Numbered from the stretch's first letter, positions 17,205-26,934 are shown. The stretch is 64,000 bases of DNA from Paenibacillus sp. EZ-K15 (GCF_002573715.1 NZ_PDHM01000028.1:313651-377650), one strand, 5' to 3'. Numbers and translations: made by a program. The notes: generated by a model not told the origin, from the letters alone.

Positions 17205-18374
17205 TTACGAACTCGCTTCGATATCAGCCTTCAACGCTTCATACTGCTCCATCAGCTCACCCAGAATCGGATGCTCGCCGGCAATGCCGGTATACTGGGA
17301 AGCCGCGTCGCTTGCACCGATATCCCGGACCGATGCTTGCAGCTCCACGCTTTCCGGATCTTCCGGAACATCGAACATCAAAGCCGCTGCCATGGATTTC
17401 GCCAAGCTCTTATACGCAAGCCCGCTTTCGAATGCCAGCATGGCTGGCGACACCAGGCGGTCGCCCGGGGACAGCTTCCGGATCGGGGAGCGGCCTACGC
17501 GGGACACCTCATCGGTCAGCGCCGGATTGCGGAACCGCTCCAGGATGGTATCGATATAGGCTCCATGCTCGGTAGGATTGAAGCCGTGTTTATGCACAAG
17601 CGCAGCTCCCGTCTCCTCGAGCACAGCGCGGACATGACTCGCTACCTCTTCATCCTTCATGGCATCCTGGATGGTCTCGTAGCCTTTCAGAAAGCCTACA
17701 TATGCTGCCGAGCAGTGTCCGGTGTTCACCGTGAACAACTTGCGTTCAATATACGGCTCCAGGCGATCCACATAGTGAATGCCTTCAACAGGGACATAGT
17801 CCTTAAACATCTGCGAGCGGTCCACCGCCCACTCATAGAACGGCTCCACCACGACCTTCAGACGGTCCTCATGCTGCTGCAGCGGCACAATCCGGTCTAC
17901 GGCCGCATCCGGGAAAGCAACCCGCTGATCGGCCTTCTGCTTCGTCTCGTCATCAAGCTTCCCGTAGACTTGCTCTTTCAGCTGCGTACTGCCACCGATG
18001 GCATTCTCGCATGCAATAATATGAAGGGGTGCAGCAGACTCTGCTTGCAGCCGAAGCTTCAGCCCCTCGGCAATGGTGCCGGCGATGAACTTCAGAATGT
18101 TCACGCCTACCGCTGTGGTCACGAGATCCGCTTCCGCTACTGCACGTGCGGCAGCTTCAGGCTCCGAGGCGCTGTTAAGTGCCGTGATGCCTTTAACGAT
18201 CGTGGTCTCCTGTCCTTCGCTGGCCAAGGTTACGGGATACTCCCCGCGTGCTTTCAGCTCCGATACCAACTCTTCGTTCACGTCGATAAAGCAAACCTCA
18301 TAACCGGCTTGTGACAGCAAGAGACCTATAAATCCGCGCCCGATGTTGCCTGCTCCGAAATGGACTGCTTTCAT
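17205..18374 (-). CDS. mtlD: Mannitol-1-phosphate 5-dehydrogenase
   Basis: 389 residues. Oxidises mannitol 1-phosphate to fructose 6-phosphate with NAD+. N-terminal Rossmann motif VHFGAGNIGRGFIGLLLSQAGYEV; middle ACENAIGGSTQLKEQVYG; NTGHCSAAYVGFLKGYETI carries conserved catalytic-domain residues of the polyol dehydrogenase family. Its start overlaps the mtlF stop by 4 bases, so it is the last gene of mtlA-mtlR-mtlF-mtlD, the order known in Geobacillus. Confidence 0.96.
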   Translation of the reverse strand: MKAVHFGAGNIGRGFIGLLLSQAGYEVCFIDVNEELVSELKARGEYPVTLASEGQETTIVKGITALNSASEPEAAARAVAEADLVTTAVGVNILKFIAGTIAEGLKLRLQAESAAPLHIIACENAIGGSTQLKEQVYGKLDDETKQKADQRVAFPDAAVDRIVPLQQHEDRLKVVVEPFYEWAVDRSQMFKDYVPVEGIHYVDRLEPYIERKLFTVNTGHCSAAYVGFLKGYETIQDAMKDEEVASHVRAVLEETGAALVHKHGFNPTEHGAYIDTILERFRNPALTDEVSRVGRSPIRKLSPGDRLVSPAMLAFESGLAYKSLAKSMAAALMFDVPEDPESVELQASVRDIGASDAASQYTGIAGEHPILGELMEQYEALKADIEASS

Positions 18375-18811
18375 GCACCCATTCCTCCTTCGAAGATCGC
18401 CAGAATCTCCTCTTCGCTGGAAGCGTTCATTACCTTCTCAATGCTCTCGTCATCCGTAAAGATCATGGCCACATTCGTCAGAATCTCCATGTGGTCACCA
18501 CCGGCAGCCGCGATACCAATGACAATAAACGCCGGCTCATCTCCTCCGAAATCTACGCCTTCCGGGAAGCGGACGATGGACAATCCCGTGGAAATCACCA
18601 TGCCTTTAGCCTCTTTAGTGCCGTGGGGAATCGCGAGTCCTCCGCCCATATAAGTGGACGCAATCTCTTCTCGTTCCAGCATTTTATCCACGTAATCCTC
18701 GGATACATGGCCTGCTTGCACAAGCAGATTCCCCGCCATGCGGATGGCTTCGCTCTTGCTATCAGCCTTTGCGTTCAGTACGACTTTATCTTTGGACAGT
18801 ATGTTACTCAT
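18371..18811 (-). CDS. mtlF: PTS mannitol-specific EIIA component
   Basis: 146 residues, the size of stand-alone EIIA(Mtl). The phosphorylated histidine lies in MGGGLAIPHGTKEAKGMV near residue 60. Accepts phosphate from HPr and passes it to the EIIB domain of MtlA, encoded two genes upstream. Ribosome site AGAAAGAGGGAG upstream of the ATG at 18811. Confidence 0.95.
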   Translation of the reverse strand: MSNILSKDKVVLNAKADSKSEAIRMAGNLLVQAGHVSEDYVDKMLEREEIASTYMGGGLAIPHGTKEAKGMVISTGLSIVRFPEGVDFGGDEPAFIVIGIAAAGGDHMEILTNVAMIFTDDESIEKVMNASSEEEILAIFEGGMGA

Positions 18812-18827
18812 GTTGGTCTCCCTCTTT

Positions 18828-20897
18828 CTATGGTCTGTGATTGAAAAAATGCTGAAGCTCTTCCGCCAAATAGGAGCGGATTTCTTCCTCTCTGCCCCGC
18901 TCCATCAGCTCGATCAGCTCGGAGTGAAGCAGCATGGCGCTGATTTCACTGAGCACCTCCAAGCTCTCCTTCGGAAGCTGCTTCGGCGCCAGCATCAGCA
19001 GTATGACACCCGCCTCCGCCCCGTCCTCCAGCGGCGCTGCATGCGCCAGCCGGAACAAGGTTAGAGACGGCCAGGTAATATAGCGGCTGCGCGTATGGAA
19101 CAAGGCCAGCGTCGTATCCGGAATGAGCTGGGTGCCCATCCGTTCCCGCTCAAGCAAACGCTCCTTCACCTTCTCCGCATCACGCGCAGCCCCGCGCTCA
19201 ACCACCTTAGCCAAGGCTTCGTTCAATGTGCCCTGCAAATCATCCTGCCGATTATCCAGGTAGTACACATGAAAGCCATCCAGAAGCGATACAATCTCAT
19301 TCATCAGGGCAGCCTGCATGCGCAGACGCTCGAATGATGCGACCTTACGCTCTTCCTCGATTCGCTTATCGGCAGCCATGTCTGCGGCCGGTTTCAAGGA
19401 TGTTCTCTGGATGAATTGCAGTAATGCCTCTTTATCATCCGCCGTGAGCAGCGGACTTAATCTCACATACCGATCCTTCGACAGCGGAAGATCAATGGTC
19501 GATATGATGAGATCATATTGCTCCTTCGGTATCCGGGCCGCTTCATACCACGAGACGTTGCCGAGCACCTCAATCTGTGGCATCTCCTTATTCAGTCGTG
19601 TCCCGAGAAGCCTCGAGGAGCTAAGGCCGCTGGAACATACCAGAATGGCTTTCAGATGATGTCCCAGCTGGTTCAGCCGTTCGCTGGATGCACCGAAATG
19701 CATAACCAGAAACCCGATTTCTTCATCCGGGACGGTTATGTCCAGCTTCATTTCATCGACCGAACGACGGACGATTCCGAACAGCTCCTCATAATCCTTC
19801 CGAATCGGGCTTAGCAAGGGATTCCGGATTCGGGTCCCTTCCCGAATCCGTTTCATGGCAGCCCCGATGTGCTCCACCAGACCTGCCCGCAGCGTGCGGT
19901 CTTGCTGGAACGGAATGCCGGTGCGCCCCTGAACCCGTTCGATCAGACGCTGGACGATCTCCACCATCTCCACATCCGTGTGAGCCAGTTCGCTGACCTC
20001 GGACATGTCCTTCGCTGATTCGAATAATTGAGCTATATATTTCATTTCAGGATCGTGAAAATCAATCTTCAAGGTTTGGCCTAGGCGACTCGCGAAATCC
20101 TTTGCCTCCTCTACTGACGCCGAGGATTTACCATATCCCGTCATATCCGCTGTCTCTATGCTCCGCCCCTGCTTGATCCTGTTTACGGAAACCGATAACG
20201 CTATGACCATCGCAGTATATGCACCTTCGCTAAGACTCTCCGTCCAATCCCAGTTCATATCCCATAAACATTTCTCTACATCCAGCAGCACCGGTTTATC
20301 AATCATGGACAGCAAACGGGCGGTAACCGGCTCGCTTTGATCACGATATCCATCCCCGACAAGATCCGAATAATCCAGATATTCCTCAACAAGCCGACAA
20401 ATCGCCGATCGCCTTACGCCTTCCGAGCCTTCAATCTCGATACCATAGCCTCTGCGGCGAATTAGGTTAAGGTTAAACCGCTTCATTAATGGCTCGAGCT
20501 CATCCAGGTCATTACTGATGGTCGGTACAGTTACCTTTAAACTATGGGCCAAAGCAAACAGTTTGATGGGCTCATTCGCCTCAAGCAGGGCGCATAGCAT
20601 GAGGATTTTGCGCTCTTCCACGGAGTAATCAGCCGGCTTTCCTGCAAGCAGGCGCTTCCGCAGCTGAGCCATCTCCTCAGGCGTCTCCTCTTCCAGTCGG
20701 ATACCCGTTCCCGACTTTTTATGAAGCAGAACGCCCGTACCCTGCAATTCCTTCTCAATCTCCTCCATTTCCCGGTGAACCGTCCTGACGCTGACCCCGA
20801 CCTCAGCGGCTATTTCTGCAGCCGTCATGCCCTCGTTCCTGCTCATCAGGAGCAGAAGGATTTGTCGCTGGCGGGCAGTGATGTGTCCCAGACGCAT
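18828..20897 (-). CDS. mtlR: Mannitol operon transcriptional activator, PRD type
   Basis: 689 residues from the ATG at 20897. Domains in order: HTH (ITARQRQILLLLMSRNEGMTAAEIAAEVGVSVRTVHREMEEIE), a second HTH/Mga-like segment (about 85-150), PRD1, PRD2 (histidines in HIGAAMKRI and LVMHFGASSERL), EIIB-Gat-like domain with a cysteine in LVCSSGLSSSRLL, and EIIA-like domain with a histidine in LALFHTRSRY. Phosphorylation at these sites sets activity in the family: EIIB/EIIA phosphorylation inhibits, PRD2 phosphorylation activates. AAGGGGG lies 2 bases before this ATG; longer in-frame starts would run into the mtlA terminator. Confidence 0.93.
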   Translation of the reverse strand: MRLGHITARQRQILLLLMSRNEGMTAAEIAAEVGVSVRTVHREMEEIEKELQGTGVLLHKKSGTGIRLEEETPEEMAQLRKRLLAGKPADYSVEERKILMLCALLEANEPIKLFALAHSLKVTVPTISNDLDELEPLMKRFNLNLIRRRGYGIEIEGSEGVRRSAICRLVEEYLDYSDLVGDGYRDQSEPVTARLLSMIDKPVLLDVEKCLWDMNWDWTESLSEGAYTAMVIALSVSVNRIKQGRSIETADMTGYGKSSASVEEAKDFASRLGQTLKIDFHDPEMKYIAQLFESAKDMSEVSELAHTDVEMVEIVQRLIERVQGRTGIPFQQDRTLRAGLVEHIGAAMKRIREGTRIRNPLLSPIRKDYEELFGIVRRSVDEMKLDITVPDEEIGFLVMHFGASSERLNQLGHHLKAILVCSSGLSSSRLLGTRLNKEMPQIEVLGNVSWYEAARIPKEQYDLIISTIDLPLSKDRYVRLSPLLTADDKEALLQFIQRTSLKPAADMAADKRIEEERKVASFERLRMQAALMNEIVSLLDGFHVYYLDNRQDDLQGTLNEALAKVVERGAARDAEKVKERLLERERMGTQLIPDTTLALFHTRSRYITWPSLTLFRLAHAAPLEDGAEAGVILLMLAPKQLPKESLEVLSEISAMLLHSELIELMERGREEEIRSYLAEELQHFFNHRP

Positions 20898-20925
20898 GGC
20901 CCCCTTCTTCATGAAATGAAAGACA

Positions 20926-20949
20926 ACGCCGGCGTTACTACGCCAGCGT
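20926..20949 (-). terminator. Terminator or attenuator between mtlA and mtlR
   Basis: Minus strand ACGCTGGCG-TAGTAA-CGCCGGCGT followed by TGTCTTTC, 23 bases after the mtlA stop. Probably lowers mtlR, mtlF and mtlD expression relative to mtlA. Confidence 0.75.
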
Positions 20950-20971
20950 GTCATATGGTTTTAGGCTTATG

Positions 20972-22405
20972 TTAGTCTTTGAGTCGTTCCACCAGCTCAT
21001 CATATCTCGGACTCTTCAAGAAGTTGTCGATGGAGATATGCTCCGCATTCGGATTCTTCGCGATGGCCCGCTCGGTGAGTGTCTTCTGGGTAATGACGAT
21101 ATCCGCGTCATCCGGTATTTCGCTTACCGCCGAGTTCACAACCGTAATGTCGACGCCCGCTTGCTGCAGTTTCTTTCTTAATACCGAAGCGCCCATTGCG
21201 CTGGAGCCCATGCCGGCATCGCAAGCAAACACGATTTTGTTCACATTCTCTTTGTCCAGATTAGCTACAGCCGCCGAAGCAGGAGCGACTTGGTCGTTCA
21301 TGCCGCCGGTTTTCATTTCCTTCATTTTGGCGGATGCTTCTTCGAGATTCGGCTCTTCTTCCGTCTGTTTGCCTGTTTTCAGTAACAATGCCGCCACGAC
21401 AAAGGAGACAATCGTTGCAACAAGGACACCTGCCAGCACCGAAATCAGGCCGCCCTTAGGCGCCATGGCAATAAACGCGACGATACTGCCCGGCGATGCA
21501 GGGCCCACCAAGCCTGCTCCAAAAATCTGGAAGGTGAAGGTTCCGGCAACGCCTCCAGCAATAGCGGCCAGAATCAGAACCGGCTTCATCAGAATATATG
21601 GGAAATAGATCTCATGAATACCGCCCAGGAAATGAATCACGACCGCGCCCGGTGCGGAGGATTTGGCAGAACCGCGTCCGAAGAACCAATAGGCGAGAAG
21701 TATACCCAGCCCGGGACCGGGATTCGATTCCAGCATATACAGAACGGATTGACCGATACGTGCCGATTCCTCTGTGGCGATCGGACTGAATATCCCGTGG
21801 TTGATCGCATTGTTGAGGAACAACACCTTCGCCGGCTCAATGATAATGTTGACGAGCGGCAGCAGGTTGGCATTGACCAGTACGTCAACACCTGCTGACA
21901 GCGCTTTGGTAATGCCCTGTACAAGCGGCCCGATTCCAGTGTATGCCACCAATGTCAGCGCGCCGCCGATGATGCCGAGCGAGAAGTTGTTCACCAGCAT
22001 TTCGAACCCGGATTTAATTTTGCCGTCAACCAGCTTGTCGAACTGCTTCAGTACCCAAGCTGCAATAGGACCGATAATCATGGCGCCGAGGAACATCGGA
22101 ATATCTGCCCCGACAATGACGCCGACCGTAGCAACCGCACCGATAACCGCACCACGCTTGCCGTGGATCATCTGTCCGCCCGTATAACCGATTAAGAGCG
22201 GGAGCAGGTACGTGATCATCGGGCCAACCAGCGCTCCCAGATTCTCGTTCGGGAACCAGCCGGTCGGGATGAACAGAGCCGTAATCAGACCCCAGGCAAT
22301 AAACGCGCCGATATTCGGCATCACCATGCCGCTAAGGAGACGGCCAAGCTTCTGAACCATTACGCGAATGCCTTTGGAAGCGTTTGTATTTGTCTCGTTA
22401 GACAT
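20972..22405 (-). CDS. mtlA: PTS mannitol transporter EIICB
   Basis: 477 residues from ATG at 22405 (AGGAGG, 9-base spacing). N-terminal EIIC membrane domain of about 345 residues with GAFIAWGLITALFIPTGW, the NHGIFSP segment and a GGIHEIYFPYIL loop that are hallmarks of EIIC(Mtl). A linker of about 35 residues follows, then EIIB with phosphorylated Cys in IVFACDAGMGSSAMGASVL. Imports mannitol as mannitol 1-phosphate. No EIIA domain: that is supplied by mtlF. First gene of the operon. Confidence 0.96.
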   Translation of the reverse strand: MSNETNTNASKGIRVMVQKLGRLLSGMVMPNIGAFIAWGLITALFIPTGWFPNENLGALVGPMITYLLPLLIGYTGGQMIHGKRGAVIGAVATVGVIVGADIPMFLGAMIIGPIAAWVLKQFDKLVDGKIKSGFEMLVNNFSLGIIGGALTLVAYTGIGPLVQGITKALSAGVDVLVNANLLPLVNIIIEPAKVLFLNNAINHGIFSPIATEESARIGQSVLYMLESNPGPGLGILLAYWFFGRGSAKSSAPGAVVIHFLGGIHEIYFPYILMKPVLILAAIAGGVAGTFTFQIFGAGLVGPASPGSIVAFIAMAPKGGLISVLAGVLVATIVSFVVAALLLKTGKQTEEEPNLEEASAKMKEMKTGGMNDQVAPASAAVANLDKENVNKIVFACDAGMGSSAMGASVLRKKLQQAGVDITVVNSAVSEIPDDADIVITQKTLTERAIAKNPNAEHISIDNFLKSPRYDELVERLKD

Positions 22406-22729
22406 CGTATAGAACCTCCTAGTCATATTTGAACATAAATCTGAAATTTGTTGTGTCGCTTTCATCTGACATCTCTATGTTAAGTCAGCCCGGCAAAAGG
22501 CTCAATGAAAGGAAAAGCGGGTTTCGTCAAGAATATTGTTGACAACTTTTAAATGGATCATGTCATAATTTTGAAAATGCAGTCCTGATGCGGTTTCATT
22601 CGTAGAGCAAGTCGTCCCGCATCGGATACAATAAAGCGCTTTCAATTGGACTCGGTGTGTATCCTCGTATACAGCATCCGCTATTCCATGCTCATCCCCT
22701 TCTGATTGTCGATTCGCTATCTTAACAAA

Positions 22730-22760
22730 ACAAGCCCTCCCGGGGTCCGGAAGTGCTTGT
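22730..22760 (-). terminator. Terminator of the FHA regulator gene
   Basis: Minus strand ACAAGC-A-CTTCCGG-ACC-CCGGGAG-G-GCTTGT followed by TTTGTT, starting 10 bases after the FHA gene stop codon. Confidence 0.88.
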
Positions 22761-22770
22761 TCATTCATTC

Positions 22771-23460
22771 TTATTCTTCTTGTGTCTGCAAAATATAACC
22801 TTTTCCTCGGATGCTTTCAATGTCCAGAATGCCTCGCGTCTTCTTGCGCACCCGGTAGATCAGCGCATTCAGCTCCTCGGAGCTCACATCGGGCACTTCA
22901 TCCGTTCCATAGCTCCGCTCGGGCCAAATGTATACCTTGAGCTGATCCTTGGACACAAACTGGCCTTGGTGGTTGACTAGCAGCTCCATGCATTTGTACT
23001 CTTTTTCCGAAAAAGCACACACATCCTCGCCATATACCAGCTCCTGCTTGAAAGGATTCAGCCTAAGTCCGCCTGGGGCCTCGACCGCTGCCAGCTGTTT
23101 GATGAGCGGTGTAATGTCCATCGTCTCATCCATGCTGAGGATGGAGAAGGACAACACGATCAGATCTCCAGCGAGTACTATGGTATCTCCGTGCTGAAGG
23201 GAAATTTCATCATGGGGAGCCAGCCGTTCCTGATTGACGAAAGTTCCATGTTTGCTGTTCAAATCCTTAATGCTGAACTTCCCGTTTCGATACAGCAGCG
23301 CTGCATGCTGCCGGGACACAAAAATGTTATCAAACGCGATATCCGGATCAAAATGCTGGCCCTTGCGGCCAAGCACCGTTATGGGTTTGGTCAAAGCTAT
23401 AACGTCTCCACGCTCATAGGGGTTCCCCCGCTCCACCATCAAAAAGGAGGATTTGTCCAT
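22771..23460 (-). CDS. FHA domain-winged helix regulator
   Basis: 229 residues from the ATG at 23460 (GGGAGGG, 6-base spacing). FHA domain at about 28-100: GRKG, SRQHA and NSKHGTFVN are the canonical phosphothreonine-binding motifs. Then an OmpR/PhoB-type winged helix at about 132-226 (FSEKEYKCMELLVNHQGQFVSKDQL, RVRKKTRG, IRGKGYIL). No receiver domain. This order is opposite to EmbR (wHTH first). A Ser/Thr kinase such as PrkC would be the expected input (inference). Stands alone, upstream of the divergent phosphodiesterase. Confidence 0.85.
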   Translation of the reverse strand: MDKSSFLMVERGNPYERGDVIALTKPITVLGRKGQHFDPDIAFDNIFVSRQHAALLYRNGKFSIKDLNSKHGTFVNQERLAPHDEISLQHGDTIVLAGDLIVLSFSILSMDETMDITPLIKQLAAVEAPGGLRLNPFKQELVYGEDVCAFSEKEYKCMELLVNHQGQFVSKDQLKVYIWPERSYGTDEVPDVSSEELNALIYRVRKKTRGILDIESIRGKGYILQTQEE

Positions 23461-23663
23461 CATGCTCCCTCCCGTTCTTATTATGCTGCTCATTGTGTTT
23501 ATCAGTTCGCTATTATGCAATTGTTATGGTCCAGCTATTGAGTATGCGCCCAAAATCACTAAGATGTATGAAAGAAGGATTAATAAATAGAAAACTTAGA
23601 TAGAGATAGAGATAAATATAAATCTACTACTGCATATTGTATACGATTTTGGGGGATTGGATC

Positions 23664-24650
23664 ATGCGAAAACTAAAAAGATGGAAGAACATCATACTGT
23701 TTGTTCTCGTGTTGTTTGTGTTTCTGTTTGTAAATAATACATCCCTGTTCACCAAAGACCGTGACGTAGAGCCGCTGCTGCTGGCGCATCGCGGGCTTGG
23801 CCAGACCTTCTCGATGGAAGGCATTCAAGCCGATACTTGTACCGCCTCCCGCATCTATGTGCCGGAGCATGCTTACCTTGAGAACACCATTCCGTCCATG
23901 AAAGCCGCATTCGAAGCAGGCGCCGATATCGTGGAACTGGATATCAAACCAACCAAGGATGGCCAGTTCGCCGTGTTCCATGATTGGACCCTGGAATGCC
24001 GTACTAACGTGGAGGGCTCGGTCAAGGATTATACCATGGAGCAGCTAAAAAACATAGACATCGGGTATGGCTATACGGCCGATCAGGGAGCGACTTATCC
24101 TTTTCGGGGAAAGGGAGTCGGGCTGATTCCGTCGTTAGCCGAGGTACTAGAGGCATTCCCTGACGGCTCATTCCTGATCCATATCAAAAGCACCGACCCT
24201 GAAGAGGGGAAACTCCTGGCAGAGTACTTGTCCGGACTGCCGGTGAAGCGTCTCAGCCAGCTGACCGTTTACGGAGACGATGAGCCGATCCGTACATTAA
24301 AATCGCAGCTTCCATCCCTGCGCGTCATGTCGAGGGGTACGCTGAAGAGCTGTCTCGTATCCTACGCCGGAGCCGGCTGGAGCGGCTACCTTCCATCGGT
24401 TTGCCGCAACACCCAGCTGCATATACCGGAAAAATACGCCCGTTACCTGTGGGGATGGCCGGATAAATTCCTGAACCGAATGGACAGCATTAATACGCGC
24501 GTCATCCTCGTCGCCGGGGACGGCGGATGGTCGGAGGGCTTTGACTCCGTAGCGGATTTGGAACGACTGCCAGACAACTACAGCGGCGGGATTTGGACGA
24601 ATCGGGTCGACGTGATCGCCCCGGAGCTGACCTTGAAGAAGAATGAATGA
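23664..24650 (+). CDS. Membrane-anchored glycerophosphodiester phosphodiesterase
   Basis: 328 residues; ATG at 23664 with GGGGGATTGG upstream. One N-terminal membrane helix (KNIILFVLVLFVFLFVNN), then a GDPD TIM barrel outside the membrane. Motifs: LLAHRGLGQTF (catalytic His), ENTIPSMKAAFEAGADIVELDIKPTKDGQFAVFHD (metal-binding Glu, Glu-x-Asp and second catalytic His). About 25 residues (QADTCTASRIYVPEHAY) are inserted between the first His and ENT; they carry a Cys, with another in LECRTN. Hydrolyses glycerophosphodiesters, possibly teichoic-acid derived. A terminator follows. Confidence 0.9.
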   Translation: MRKLKRWKNIILFVLVLFVFLFVNNTSLFTKDRDVEPLLLAHRGLGQTFSMEGIQADTCTASRIYVPEHAYLENTIPSMKAAFEAGADIVELDIKPTKDGQFAVFHDWTLECRTNVEGSVKDYTMEQLKNIDIGYGYTADQGATYPFRGKGVGLIPSLAEVLEAFPDGSFLIHIKSTDPEEGKLLAEYLSGLPVKRLSQLTVYGDDEPIRTLKSQLPSLRVMSRGTLKSCLVSYAGAGWSGYLPSVCRNTQLHIPEKYARYLWGWPDKFLNRMDSINTRVILVAGDGGWSEGFDSVADLERLPDNYSGGIWTNRVDVIAPELTLKKNE

Positions 24651-24726
24651 GTTGAAGCATCATGTTCGTTTCAATTCATGAATATGAGCGAGTTGCAAAC
24701 CCGCATAAACCGGAAAATTAGCCCAT

Positions 24727-24762
24727 TAAAAAGCCCCTCCCCCACCGCGGGGGCTTTTTTTT
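24727..24762 (+). terminator. Terminator of the GDPD gene
   Basis: AAAGCCCC ... GGGGGCTTTTTTTT, GC-rich stem plus eight T residues, about 80 bases after the stop codon. Confidence 0.88.
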
Positions 24763-24877
24763 ATTTTCACGGGGTGTAGGGCAAAGTTTTTGGGACGATT
24801 TTACCGATTACTATTAATAGGGGTCTTTTAGCCTAATTTCATAACTAGAATCATTGAAATATATAGGAGTTGATATT

Positions 24878-25618
24878 TTGGCCAGGGAAACAGAGAAAAA
24901 AGGAATGGCGTGGTTTAAGAGTGCCCGCTCAAATCAAAACCAGCCCGAGAAGAACAGTGCCGAACAAGAGGATCTTGCCGTAACGGCAGAAGAAGAGGCA
25001 GCTTATTCCGCGGAGCCTGAACTGCCCGCTGCAGAAGGAAACAAACATCTATTCTCCAAGGATAACCAGGACAAGATCGGCCTCGATGTCATTGTTTCGA
25101 TCGAGAACATGCTGAAGGAACGGCAACTGCTGACCTATAAGAATAGGGGCCTAGAGGATCAGCTCTTTACCGCCAACGAGACGATTAACCGGTATAAGCA
25201 TGAGCAGATCAAGAGAGATCAGCTGGTTCAGGAGAAGAACAAGGAAATCCGCGAACTCGAGAACGTGCTGACCAATAAACAGATGACCTACGACCAGCTG
25301 CTCGAGGATTACAAGGAATACCAGCTAACATCGAACCTGGCGTACGAGAAGCTCTCCAACCAGTTGGAAACCGAAACCGCCAAGTACAACAAGCTCTATG
25401 AGGAGTCTAACAATACGCAATATCAGAGCATGCTCAAGATCAACTCGCTTGAAGAGAAGGTTCGGGAGCTGGAGATTGCCAATCAGAAGTACGCGGAGCA
25501 ATACCAGAATATCCTGGATGATAAAGCCAAGCTGATGCAGACCATCAATGATTTTACCGAGAAGATGTCCTTCTCCTTCTCACCGAAAACCACGGCTTCC
25601 AATACACCATCGGAATAA
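24878..25618 (+). CDS. Cytoplasmic coiled-coil protein
   Basis: 246 residues from a TTG at 24878 (AGGAG, 8-base spacing); ATG at 24905 is the alternative with no usable spacing. Residues about 75-225 are almost continuous heptad-type coiled coil (NMLKERQLLTYKNRGLEDQL ... LEEKVRELEIANQKYAEQY). The first 60 residues are acidic and low complexity. No signal peptide or membrane helix. It lies 38 bases upstream of the deacetylase gene, probably one operon, so a scaffold for polysaccharide machinery is possible. Confidence 0.75.
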   Translation: MARETEKKGMAWFKSARSNQNQPEKNSAEQEDLAVTAEEEAAYSAEPELPAAEGNKHLFSKDNQDKIGLDVIVSIENMLKERQLLTYKNRGLEDQLFTANETINRYKHEQIKRDQLVQEKNKEIRELENVLTNKQMTYDQLLEDYKEYQLTSNLAYEKLSNQLETETAKYNKLYEESNNTQYQSMLKINSLEEKVRELEIANQKYAEQYQNILDDKAKLMQTINDFTEKMSFSFSPKTTASNTPSE

Positions 25619-25656
25619 TCATACCCGCATAAACAGCTAGAGAAAGGGGGGCCATC

Positions 25657-26934
25657 ATGTCAGAATCCTATGGGAAAATCATAGAGCTCCTGGCGATCGA
25701 GAGGGATACCGAAGCATTCGGTCTACGAATCAAGCTATCCCTTATAGAATCGGCGGAGCTAATATGGTTAACCGATAACGAGACCATAGCGAATATAGCA
25801 ACCGTGGCGGAGTTCGACGGGGTTCATAAATACCGATTATCCTTACATACCGCATGGGATGCTAACAAACAGCAATACATAGGTTCCATTACGCGTACAT
25901 ATCGTGATCATAGTGAGCGCTTTTCATTTGCCTGCTCCGTTCCTTTCAGGAACGAATTAGAGTCCATCAAGAAGATCCGACTTGTAGATGACTTGCATAC
26001 GCTACCCTTCTTGTCCACACATCGATCCGAAACGGATCAGTCCGAGGAGATGCAAGCCGAAGAAGACATCAAGACCTATCATTTCGCGAGGAAACGGCGC
26101 CATCTTCCGCTTAAGCTGGTAAGCGCAATCATGATGAGCTTGGTTTTTGTTGTATTATTAAGTTCATTTAATTACTCGTATCCCGGTTACATTCGGCCAC
26201 ACCCTGCAGCAACGGCCACGGCGGAAGCAGAGACCGTCATCCAATTGTTTGCCGAGAACCGGAGCGCACTCATTGGGAAAACCGTGGCAGTCTCAGCGGA
26301 GGAAGCAGCGGAGAGCAAACCGAAGGATATCAAACCCTCTGCCTTCGTTCCACAGCTGGAGCTGGAAGAGTTCATCTCGTTCGGCCTGCCCAAAGGCTAT
26401 GTAGCCCTTACATTCGATGATGGGCCATCCAAGCACTCCATCGATATTATGAACGTCTTGAAAAAACACGAGGTTGGCGGAACGTTCTTCTTTGTTGGCA
26501 CCAATGTGAAAAAACATCCCGACTATGTCAGGGCCATCCATGCGAACGGATACTCCGTCGGCAGTCATTCCATGACCCATAGCCAGCTGACAAGCCTTAC
26601 CTATGAACAGCAGCAGGCAGAGTTGACCCGCGTGGCCGACCTTATCGAGCCTATTACAGACGAGAAGCTGGTACTCTTTCGTCCACCCTACGGTGCCTTT
26701 GACGATCGGACTGAAGCGTTAAGCCAACAGCAAGGGAGTAAAATGGTGCTCTGGAACCGGGATCCCGAGGATTGGCTGACCCGCGACGAGGATAAAATCC
26801 TCGATTATGTCCAGCATATCGAAGCTTCCGGCTCCATTATACTCCTGCATGAATCTCAAGCAGTTGTGGACGCCTTGCCGAAGATTATTAAGCACCTGCA
26901 GGATCAGGGGCTCACTATCGTCAGTTTGCACTAG
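25657..26934 (+). CDS. Membrane polysaccharide deacetylase with N-terminal cytoplasmic domain
   Basis: 425 residues; AAAGGGGGG precedes the ATG. Residues 1-145 are an unrecognised, presumably cytoplasmic beta-rich domain; a membrane helix lies at about 151-171; a linker follows to about 240. The NodB domain has motif 1 TFDDGPS (252-258), motif 2 HSMTH (304-308) and motif 3 RPPYG (342-346), with LLHES near the C-terminus. These give the Asp-His-His metal site, so it should be active on N-acetylglucosamine polymers outside the cell. Signal-transducing fusion is possible given the extra cytoplasmic domain. Confidence 0.88.
   Translation: MSESYGKIIELLAIERDTEAFGLRIKLSLIESAELIWLTDNETIANIATVAEFDGVHKYRLSLHTAWDANKQQYIGSITRTYRDHSERFSFACSVPFRNELESIKKIRLVDDLHTLPFLSTHRSETDQSEEMQAEEDIKTYHFARKRRHLPLKLVSAIMMSLVFVVLLSSFNYSYPGYIRPHPAATATAEAETVIQLFAENRSALIGKTVAVSAEEAAESKPKDIKPSAFVPQLELEEFISFGLPKGYVALTFDDGPSKHSIDIMNVLKKHEVGGTFFFVGTNVKKHPDYVRAIHANGYSVGSHSMTHSQLTSLTYEQQQAELTRVADLIEPITDEKLVLFRPPYGAFDDRTEALSQQQGSKMVLWNRDPEDWLTRDEDKILDYVQHIEASGSIILLHESQAVVDALPKIIKHLQDQGLTIVSLH

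Noticed and set aside
22502..22768. 88-codon minus-strand ORF between mtlA and the FHA gene
   Set aside because: It begins inside the FHA gene terminator hairpin, has no ribosome binding site, and its sequence has no recognisable domain despite a C-x-x-C.
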